A stretch of 12,135 nucleotides of DNA from Rhizosphaericola sp047606825 (lineage in GTDB: Bacteria > Bacteroidota > Bacteroidia > Chitinophagales > Chitinophagaceae). Shown one piece after another: positions 1 through 5,086 of the stretch. The position numbers were made by a program, and so were the translations under genes. Location: positions 1 through 12,135 of the forward strand of contig JASGDY010000057.1 in assembly GCA_047606825.1 (NCBI GenBank). The letters are read 5' to 3'. Each line of letters starts with the position of its first letter. Position 1 is the first letter of the stretch. Below the pieces are notes generated by a model, which did not search any database, was not told the DNA's origin, and worked only from the letters and a program-made list of their open reading frames with translations.

Positions 1-6
1 TATTTA
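1..6. repeat. Target-site duplication, left copy
   Basis: TATTTA directly abuts the left inverted repeat and is identical to 933-938 directly outside the right repeat. The window begins here, so the true duplication may extend further left. Confidence 0.75.
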
Positions 7-24
7 ACTCAAGTTGCTAGTTAT
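7..24 (+). repeat. IS982 left terminal inverted repeat
   Basis: These 18 bp are the exact reverse complement of 915-932. They begin with AC, as IS982-family ends commonly do. Confidence 0.9.
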
Positions 25-58
25 AGAAGTGTATAGTCAAAGGAAAGCATGTTTATAA

Positions 59-66
59 TAATTTTG
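59..66 (+). promoter_or_regulatory. Possible transposase promoter, -7 element
   Basis: TAATTTTG matches the Bacteroidota -7 consensus TAnnTTTG exactly and lies 27 nt upstream of the transposase ATG, inside the element. No convincing -33 TTG is visible, so this is a motif match only. Confidence 0.4.
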
Positions 67-93
67 GATTACCAAGTCTAAAATCTATAAATC

Positions 94-918
94 ATGCTTT
101 CGGACAGCAAAATTATAGCTCTTTACTGTATTGTGGACGACATTTTAAATTCGCTCCACCACCAGGAAGACCAGAGGGCGCGTGTCAGCGATGCGGAGAT
201 CATCACGACCGCCTTTGTTTCGACGTTGTATTTTGGCGGCCACCAGGACAATGCCCGCCATTTCATGAAGATGGGCGGCTATGTCCCCCGGATGCTCGAC
301 AAATCCCGGTACTGCCGGCGTCTCCACCGGTTGTCGGATTTCCTGTTGTACCTGTTTGAGGTGGTGGGCAAGCAGCTGAAGGACATGGCCGGCGCCGCCG
401 AATACCGTCTGGATTCATTCCCCGTGGCGGTATGTGACAATATCCGCATCGGCCGTTCAAAGGTTTTGGAGGGCGAAGAGTACAGGGGCAGGCATGCTGC
501 GATGCGCAGGTACTTTTATGGCGTCCGGGTGCAGGTGATGGCCCTGGACGGTGTCCCGGTCGAGTTCTGCATGGTGCCGGGAAGCGAACACGACAGCCAA
601 AGCCTGGGAAAGCTCCCCTTTGACGTGGCGCCCGAAAGCAGCATATACATGGACGCGGGCTATACGGACTACCTCAGCGAGGACGACTTGTTCGACGCGG
701 AAATGATACACGCAAAGGTCTGTCGTAGGAAGAACAGCAAAAGAAAGGACGACCCTTCCGAAGCATTCATTAAGAACTACATGCGCAAGCATATCGAGAC
801 AGAGTTCAGCGTCATCAAGTCCAAAATGCTCAGAAGCATACACGCTGTAACAAAGAACGGATTCCTTTTGAAAGTTGCTTTGTTTGTCATCGCTTACACT
901 TTTGACAACCTGACATAA
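94..918 (+). CDS. IS982-family DDE transposase
   Basis: This 274-residue protein would cut and rejoin the ends of its own insertion sequence. The N-terminal ~100 residues are helical and include a HARF-like segment (ARHFMKMGGYVP) and RYCRRLHRL, as in IS982 transposases. The catalytic core begins with DSFPVAVCD (Asp107 is the likely first acid). It continues with a YFYGVRVQVMALDG strand and YMDAGYTD (Asp187), and ends with HIETEFSVIKSKM (Glu235 the likely third acid). The length is slightly short for the family, which is commonly around 290 residues, but both ends look complete. The frame is uninterrupted and the termini are intact, so the enzyme may be active. The start at 94 leaves room for an internal promoter at 59-66. 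Its codon use is GC-richer than the flanking DNA, in keeping with a mobile gene. Confidence 0.92.
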   Translation: MLSDSKIIALYCIVDDILNSLHHQEDQRARVSDAEIITTAFVSTLYFGGHQDNARHFMKMGGYVPRMLDKSRYCRRLHRLSDFLLYLFEVVGKQLKDMAGAAEYRLDSFPVAVCDNIRIGRSKVLEGEEYRGRHAAMRRYFYGVRVQVMALDGVPVEFCMVPGSEHDSQSLGKLPFDVAPESSIYMDAGYTDYLSEDDLFDAEMIHAKVCRRKNSKRKDDPSEAFIKNYMRKHIETEFSVIKSKMLRSIHAVTKNGFLLKVALFVIAYTFDNLT

Positions 919-932
919 CTAGCAACTTGAGT
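915..932 (-). repeat. IS982 right terminal inverted repeat
   Basis: Perfect 18-bp complement of the left end. It contains the transposase stop codon (916-918), so the coding region runs right into the element's end. Confidence 0.9.
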
Positions 933-938
933 TATTTA
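933..938. repeat. Target-site duplication, right copy
   Basis: TATTTA directly abuts the right inverted repeat and matches positions 1-6. An AT-rich target and a duplication of 6 bp or more fit the IS982 family. Confidence 0.75.
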
Positions 939-960
939 ATAAAAATAAAGTCTGTTGACT

Positions 961-985
961 GACGTAATTTAATATAATTTACGTC
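961..985. repeat. 25-bp imperfect palindrome beside the IS
   Basis: GACGTAA (961-967) faces its complement TTACGTC (979-985). The symmetry extends inward with one mismatch, around an AT-rich centre. It could be an operator-like site or the edge of an older element; nothing in the sequence decides between these. Confidence 0.35.
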
Positions 986-1014
986 AAACACGGTACCGTC
1001 GTTATTTCCCTCAG

Positions 1015-1218
1015 TACTTTTTCTGGCGGACTTAGGATAATCAGGAAATCGATTTTCTGGAGCTGGACAACAAGCAGCAGCTTAAAGCAATGGAATGTAA
1101 ATGGGGCTATGCCAAAATCAAAAAACCCACGGCTTTTCTTAGCACCTATCCCGATGCGGCCTACGGCATCGTTAACCAACAAAATTATCTGGATTGGGTT
1201 GCCTATAAGCCCGAATAG
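1015..1218 (+). pseudogene. 3' remnant of a DUF4143 AAA-type ATPase gene
   Basis: One frame ending at the TAG at 1216-1218 reads YFFWRT-stop-DNQEIDFLEL, then ECKWGYAKIKKP, then TAFLSTYPDAAYGIV, then NYLDWV. This is the C-terminal signature of DUF4143-containing ATP-binding proteins: FWRTxDxQEID, followed by an E-x-KW strand and a TYPxAxxxVIxxxNYLxF ending. An in-frame TAG at 1033-1035 sits where the family has an aromatic residue after FWRT, most simply a TAT or TAC mutated to TAG. The ATPase domain that should precede it is absent. In-frame stops occur at 970-972 and the IS982 element lies just upstream. The gene is therefore dead: truncated at the 5' side and carrying a nonsense codon. The left limit given is approximate. 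Family placement is from memory of the motif order, not a search. Confidence 0.6.
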
Positions 1219-1385
1219 GTTCTTGTGTTTGAAAGGGACACATTTGCAACAATTAGAATGTTTATGCCTCGGCTGTCAGAAATGGCAAAACACCAACGGT
1301 CGGCAGGGTTCGCAAAGTGCGGATAATCAAGACGCGTCCGAATCTACAATACCAATGAAAGGAAATACAAAGTTGTATAAACAAC
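1219..1385. other. Gap with no recognisable gene
   Basis: The remnant's frame stays open for another 35 codons after its stop (to the TAA at 1324-1326), but the sequence resembles nothing I recognise. No tRNA cloverleaf or promoter motif stands out. The stretch ends at the hairpin terminator at 1386-1413, so an untranslated small RNA or the old 3' region of the lost ATPase gene are both possible. Confidence 0.4.
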
Positions 1386-1413
1386 AAAGGCTGCCGGTTT
1401 GGGCAGCCTTTTT
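1386..1413. terminator. Intrinsic terminator, probably bidirectional
   Basis: AAAGGCTGCC (1386-1395) pairs perfectly with GGCAGCCTTT (1402-1411) across a 6-nt loop. On the plus strand it runs into TTTTT. On the minus strand the stem is followed by GTTGTTT, so it can also end the carbonic anhydrase transcript, whose stop codon is about 20 bp away. The plus strand has no intact gene left to terminate. Confidence 0.8.
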
Positions 1414-1432
1414 CTATGGAGAGCTTTTTTTC

Positions 1433-2080
1433 TTATTTCCAGATATTCTCAAAGCGGAATATCGGGTCTATTTTTTCCTCGTCGGGGCGTATTTCTAGCA
1501 ACGGCTTGACATAGCCGGTCTCCAACGAAAAGACCCAGCCATGTATGATAGGGGGTTCAGGGTTTTCCTTCCACGCTTTCTGAAGAGATGAGGTGTGGAT
1601 AATGCGGTCAACCTGTTTGAGTATGTTGAGTTCCACGAGTCGTTCTTCTTTTTGTTTTGCATCGGGCAATGCAGACAGTTCCTCTTCGTTTTCGACATAG
1701 ACTTCCTTGATGCTTTTGAGCCACATATTGAGCGTTTCGCCAAGGTCGTTGTTGGACAAGGCAGCCTTGACCCCGCCGCAACCGTAATGTCCACAGACAA
1801 TAACGTGTTTGACCTTGAGGTGTATGAGCGCATATTCGATGACGCTACGGGCGTTGATGTCGGTTGACAGCACTTGGTTGGCAACGTTGCGGTGTACGAA
1901 AATCTCTCCCGCCGACAATCCGAGTATTTCCTCTGCTGGCATGCGGCTGTCGCCACAACCAATCCAGAGGTACTTGGGAGATTGTCCGGCGGCCAGTTTT
2001 TTGAAAAATCCATCGTCTTTTTCTTCGCTGCGTTTCACCCAGTTTCTGTTTTTTTCAAACAGTTTTTCTAATGTATTCAT
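1433..2080 (-). CDS. can: Beta-class carbonic anhydrase (Can-like)
   Basis: This cytoplasmic zinc enzyme interconverts CO2 and bicarbonate, supplying bicarbonate to carboxylases such as acetyl-CoA carboxylase. From the Met at 2078-2080 it has 215 residues, close to E. coli Can (220). All type beta zinc and active-site motifs are present. They are IGCGDSRMPAEE (Cys42, Asp44, Arg46), FVHRNVANQV, and VCGHYGCGGV (His98 and Cys101). The C-terminal half keeps the LNILKQV and IHGWVFSLETG segments of the Can clade. An in-frame Met nine codons upstream (2105-2107) is possible. The chosen start aligns with the family N-terminus and leaves a 30-bp leader after the upstream terminator. The gene follows fabG on the same strand but is separated from it by that terminator, so it probably has its own promoter. 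I do not see a clear -7 element for it. Confidence 0.93.
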   Translation of the reverse strand: MNTLEKLFEKNRNWVKRSEEKDDGFFKKLAAGQSPKYLWIGCGDSRMPAEEILGLSAGEIFVHRNVANQVLSTDINARSVIEYALIHLKVKHVIVCGHYGCGGVKAALSNNDLGETLNMWLKSIKEVYVENEEELSALPDAKQKEERLVELNILKQVDRIIHTSSLQKAWKENPEPPIIHGWVFSLETGYVKPLLEIRPDEEKIDPIFRFENIWK

Positions 2081-2110
2081 GTATTTCTTTTTGATAGCTG
2101 TATGCAAAAT

Positions 2111-2141
2111 AAAAAAGCCTTTCGTTAATATGAAAGGCTTT
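2111..2141 (-). terminator. Intrinsic terminator after fabG
   Basis: AAAGCCTTTC (2114-2123) is the exact complement of GAAAGGCTTT (2132-2141), with an 8-nt loop. Read on the minus strand, the stem is followed by TTTTTTATTTT, a good uridine tract. It should end transcription of fabG 70 bp after its stop codon and insulate the carbonic anhydrase gene. Confidence 0.8.
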
Positions 2142-2212
2142 GGGAGATTTTAATGGCATTCTAATTTAGAAGACGGAAAGGAGGAAAGACAGAAAGGGCT
2201 TTCTGACTTATG

Positions 2213-2968
2213 CTACATGCTCATTCCACCACACACGCTCAAGGTCTGACCCGTTACATAGCTGCTCATGTCGGAAGCCAGGTACAATACGGCATTGGCA
2301 ATGTCTTCCGCCTGTCCAAATCTTTTCAACGGGATTTTTTCCTTGTAGCTGTCGGCAAGGTTTCCTTCTTGGAGGTAGCTGGTCATGTCGGTTTCGATAA
2401 AGCCGGGCGCAATGGCATTGCAACGGATATTGCGACTGCCGAGCTCCTGCGCGATGGACTTGGTAAAGCCGACGATGCCTGCCTTGGACGCAGCGTAAGA
2501 AGACTGTCCTGCGTTGCCGTGGAGACCGATAACCGAACTCATGTTGATGATTGCGCCGCCTTTGGCCTTCATCATCGGGCGGATGACGTTTTTAGTCAGG
2601 TTAAACACGCTGGTCAGGTTGGTATGGAGCACTTTGTCCCATTGTTCGGATGTCATGCGCAGCAACAGGTTGTCGATGCTGATGCCCGCATTGTTGACGC
2701 AGACATCCACCTTTCCAAAATCCTTGAGCACTTCCGCGACAAATGATTCCGCAGCCGCATAGTCGGCAGCATCGCTTTGGTATGCTTTTGCGCTTTGGCC
2801 TTGTTCCTTCAATCTTGTGGCCAAGGCCTCCGCTTTTTCCTTGCTGCTGTCGCTCACATAAGTAAAGGCAACTGTCGCGCCGTTTGCGGCCAGTTTTTCA
2901 ACGATGGCCAGCCCGATACCGCGACTGCCCCCGGTTACGATGGCGACCTTATCCTGCAATAAATTCAT
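2213..2968 (-). CDS. fabG: 3-oxoacyl-[acyl-carrier-protein] reductase, FabG-like SDR
   Basis: This 251-residue classical short-chain dehydrogenase most likely reduces 3-oxoacyl-ACP with NADPH in type II fatty acid synthesis, in the cytosol. The nucleotide-binding motif TGGSRGIG is at residues 12-19 and NNAG at 92-95. The catalytic residues are Asn117, Ser145 (in INMSSVIG), Tyr158 and Lys162 (YAASKAG). The segments NAIAPGFIETDM and the ending GQTLSVCGGMSM are typical of FabG rather than of other SDRs. The open frame extends upstream to 3100. The Met at 2966-2968 starts exactly at the family N-terminus (MNLLQDKVAIVTGG), and a perfect -7 promoter element lies inside the upstream extension, so the shorter start is preferred. 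No other fatty acid synthesis genes are adjacent. A different SDR substrate therefore cannot be excluded, although the motif set favours FabG. Confidence 0.88.
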   Translation of the reverse strand: MNLLQDKVAIVTGGSRGIGLAIVEKLAANGATVAFTYVSDSSKEKAEALATRLKEQGQSAKAYQSDAADYAAAESFVAEVLKDFGKVDVCVNNAGISIDNLLLRMTSEQWDKVLHTNLTSVFNLTKNVIRPMMKAKGGAIINMSSVIGLHGNAGQSSYAASKAGIVGFTKSIAQELGSRNIRCNAIAPGFIETDMTSYLQEGNLADSYKEKIPLKRFGQAEDIANAVLYLASDMSSYVTGQTLSVCGGMSM

Positions 2969-2988
2969 ATAGTGGTTTTTGTGAAGCA

Positions 2989-2996
2989 CAAACGTA
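2989..2996 (-). promoter_or_regulatory. fabG promoter, -7 element
   Basis: On the minus strand TACGTTTG matches the Bacteroidota -7 consensus TAnnTTTG exactly, 20 nt upstream of the chosen ATG. It supports the start at 2968. A clear -33 TTTG is not seen. Confidence 0.5.
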
Positions 2997-3081
2997 CTGG
3001 ATTTTTTTTGTTCATGGAACGCGATTAAGGACAGATTTATAAATTGAAAATGGCCTGTATGATATTTCATCGCACATCGTT

Positions 3082-3089
3082 TATCTTCG
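3082..3089 (+). promoter_or_regulatory. Serine hydrolase promoter, -7 element
   Basis: TATCTTCG matches TAnnTTTG at seven of eight positions and lies 21 nt before the ATG at 3111. Together with the minus-strand element at 2989-2996 it makes the fabG/hydrolase gap a divergent promoter region. Confidence 0.4.
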
Positions 3090-3110
3090 TAGCAAGACAA
3101 AAGACAGACA

Positions 3111-4211
3111 ATGAAAAAATTATATCTGACGGCTATCGCATTACTGTTTTTTTACTTTGGTTTTGGTCAGTCCGCAGCACGGATAGACCGGTTGCTGGAT
3201 TCCATATTCCCCAAGAACGAGCCGGGAATCGCCATTGAAATCAAGGAAAAGGGAACAGTCATTTTCGCCAAAGGTTACGGTCTTGCCGATATACCATCCG
3301 GTAAAAACAACCAAGTGGCTTCCAACTTCAATATTGCCTCCCTGACCAAACAATTTACCGCCGCAGGCATCCTTTATCTAAAAGAAAAAGGCAAACTGGC
3401 ATTGTCCGACACCATCGCAAAATATTTTCCGGACATGAATCCCCAAGTGGCGAAAAAAGTGACGATACAGCAATTGTTGTCACACAGCTCAGGCATATTG
3501 GACCATTATAGTTACGTAAAAACAGAAGGACTGCAACACGGTTACGCACGCCAAGTATATGAAGCGATAAAAGACAAGGACAGCTTCTATTTCCCGCCGG
3601 GCTCATCTTACCGTTATAGCAATACGGCCTATTGTTTACTAGGCCTCATCATAGAAAAAGTAAGCAGGATGAAATATGCTGATTTTATGGCAAAGTATCT
3701 GTTTTCCAGAGCAGGGATGCGCCATACGACCGTCTGGGAGGAAAAGAAAAAGATATTCCGGCAGACAACAGGCTATGACAAGGATTCCATCAGTGGACAG
3801 TTCAAAAAGTCGCAGGCAGAAGAGCATGTCTTTTTTTCCACTGAAGGCGACGGTGCAATCTATACCTCGGTCGAGGACTACGGCAAATGGTTTGACGCTT
3901 TACAAAAAGGCAAAATCGTCTCGACCGAGTCCCTATTGGGCGCACGTGCCATCCACAATCCGATCGCACCGCATTTGGGTTATGGCTACGGTTGGTTTGT
4001 CGACGACAACCAGCAACCAATATATGTTTATCATAGCGGCGACAATGGTGGATTTAGAACATACAGTTTTACGGTTCCGATGATGGACTATATGGTTGTA
4101 GTCTTCGCCAACCGAAGCGACGTCAACGTTGAGAATATCGTCCAGCAAATCAACAAAATCCTACACCCCGAACTGCCGGATTTTACGCCGATAGAAGAAA
4201 AGACGTCGTAA
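3111..4211 (+). CDS. Secreted serine hydrolase, class C beta-lactamase / PBP-like fold
   Basis: This 366-residue protein belongs to the serine beta-lactamase-like family (Pfam Beta-lactamase, PF00144), which includes AmpC, D-aminopeptidases, esterases and penicillin-binding-protein relatives. Residues 1-19 form a signal peptide (KK, then a hydrophobic stretch ending FGFGQ), so it acts in the periplasm or outside. The catalytic triad motifs are all present. Ser77-x-x-Lys80 is in NIASLTKQF, Tyr169-x-Asn171 in YRYSNTAY, and His308-Ser309-Gly310 in VYHSGDNGG replaces the KTG box. LLSHSSGI (about 123-129) is also typical. There is a single domain and no membrane anchor. HSG instead of KTG fits peptidase or esterase members better than true beta-lactamases. 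Antibiotic resistance should therefore not be assumed, and the substrate is unknown. Confidence 0.88.
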   Translation: MKKLYLTAIALLFFYFGFGQSAARIDRLLDSIFPKNEPGIAIEIKEKGTVIFAKGYGLADIPSGKNNQVASNFNIASLTKQFTAAGILYLKEKGKLALSDTIAKYFPDMNPQVAKKVTIQQLLSHSSGILDHYSYVKTEGLQHGYARQVYEAIKDKDSFYFPPGSSYRYSNTAYCLLGLIIEKVSRMKYADFMAKYLFSRAGMRHTTVWEEKKKIFRQTTGYDKDSISGQFKKSQAEEHVFFSTEGDGAIYTSVEDYGKWFDALQKGKIVSTESLLGARAIHNPIAPHLGYGYGWFVDDNQQPIYVYHSGDNGGFRTYSFTVPMMDYMVVVFANRSDVNVENIVQQINKILHPELPDFTPIEEKTS

Positions 4212-4227
4212 TAATAAAGCGAAAGTA

Positions 4228-4250
4228 AAAACGTAGTCTTGTGGCACTAC
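4228..4250 (-). terminator. Weak terminator after the DUF4249 gene
   Basis: On the minus strand a GTAGT/ACTAC stem (4246-4250 with 4233-4237) with an 8-nt loop begins one base after the stop codon and is followed by GTTTTTACTTT. The stem is only 5 bp, but position and T-tract fit an operon end between convergent genes. Confidence 0.4.
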
Positions 4251-4251
4251 A

Positions 4252-5058
4252 TCAGGGCGCTGCCACCTTTTTAATCTCTTCGGAATGTACATTAAAAACA
4301 CCTAATACATTATCTCCAACAATATTGGTCGGTGGATTGGCAGGGGAGGTAGTCCCCAACACGCTCTCTTCCGCTGTTATACTTTCCAATACGGAATAAT
4401 AATTGTAAACATTTTCGTCAATGCACTGCATATCTACAGCGATGGAATCCCCGTCCTTGATATAGGAACTGTCGTTCAGTAAATCATATTGGATATAACG
4501 TCCATCGGACAAGCGATCCGAAAAGGCGAAAAAGTTCAACGCATCTCTTTTCAGGATATATTGCTTGAAAAGATAATAGTTGTCCACGCCTGCCTTGTCC
4601 TGGAAATTGACCCTTGCCGAAATGATCGTGTTTCCCAACAGCGCCCGCTTTGCAAACGTGACAGAATCCAAGGCAATGATCGTGGGCATCGTGGACACGG
4701 CGGTATAAGTAACGCCGTCAACAATTACCGACAATTGATAACTTGTGCCGACGGATGGCTTTTTGTTTAGGTAATATTTGCCATTAGAATCAAAAGGCAC
4801 CGTGTCGATTTTATTGGTTTTTAAGTTCTCCAATATCACGATGGCATCATTTACCGGCGGGAAACTGTTGTCGTCATAAAAAGCCACGGATCTGGACAGG
4901 ACGACATTGAGCCCATAAAGGCTGGACATGTCTGCATCGATGACCAGTATCGAATCGACCGTATTCAAATCAACATGGATTATTTTTTTGCAGGAAAGCA
5001 AGGACAAAAAAGCAATCATGATAAGCGCGGCTATATTTTTAAAACAACGTTTTTTCAT
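4252..5058 (-). CDS. DUF4249 lipoprotein, partner of the TonB-dependent receptor
   Basis: This 268-residue protein has a lipoprotein signal. A hydrophobic stretch ends in LSLLSC (Cys23), followed by KK, so it should be lipid-anchored in the outer membrane or periplasm. The mature part resembles DUF4249 proteins. An N-terminal strand-rich region (ILVIDADMS, VVLSRS, VNDAIVILEN) has a beta-sandwich pattern, followed by GKYYLN and a YQLSVIVDGVTYTA strand. A later YYLFKQYILKRD segment and a FNVHSEE ending complete it. DUF4249 proteins are commonly encoded next to carboxypeptidase-regulatory-domain TonB receptors in Bacteroidota. Here the receptor gene ends 28 bp upstream on the same strand, so the two are almost certainly co-transcribed. 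By analogy it may act as a surface or periplasmic accessory of the receptor. Its ligand is not known. Length is normal for the family. Confidence 0.82.
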   Translation of the reverse strand: MKKRCFKNIAALIMIAFLSLLSCKKIIHVDLNTVDSILVIDADMSSLYGLNVVLSRSVAFYDDNSFPPVNDAIVILENLKTNKIDTVPFDSNGKYYLNKKPSVGTSYQLSVIVDGVTYTAVSTMPTIIALDSVTFAKRALLGNTIISARVNFQDKAGVDNYYLFKQYILKRDALNFFAFSDRLSDGRYIQYDLLNDSSYIKDGDSIAVDMQCIDENVYNYYSVLESITAEESVLGTTSPANPPTNIVGDNVLGVFNVHSEEIKKVAAP

Positions 5059-5086
5059 TTAAATAAAATTTTCGCGTTTCACCCCG

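Larger units (their letters stand above)
7..932 (+). mobile_element. IS982-family insertion sequence, complete
   Basis: The element is 926 bp. It is bounded by perfect 18-bp terminal inverted repeats beginning ACTCAAGTTGCTAG (7-24, complement at 915-932) and encodes one intact transposase. The hexamer TATTTA lies immediately outside both ends (1-6 and 933-938) and is read as the target-site duplication. It could be longer on the left because the window starts there. The family call rests on the transposase sequence. The matched ends, intact reading frame and clean duplication suggest a fairly recent insertion. The right repeat overlaps the transposase stop codon. Confidence 0.9.

Noticed and set aside
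1290..1350. tRNA-like stretch with GGTTCG
   Set aside because: No acceptor stem, anticodon arm or matching T-stem could be built around it.
1495..2013. 172-residue open frame overlapping the carbonic anhydrase gene on the same strand
   Set aside because: It is a different frame of a gene whose own product has all catalytic motifs. The alternative translation has no family-like sequence.
2210..2746. 178-residue open frame opposite fabG
   Set aside because: Complement of a clear FabG coding region; the peptide has no domain signature.
3111..4211. True class C beta-lactamase (resistance gene)
   Set aside because: SxxK and YxN fit the fold, but the third box is HSG rather than KTG and overall features fit peptidase or esterase relatives equally well.
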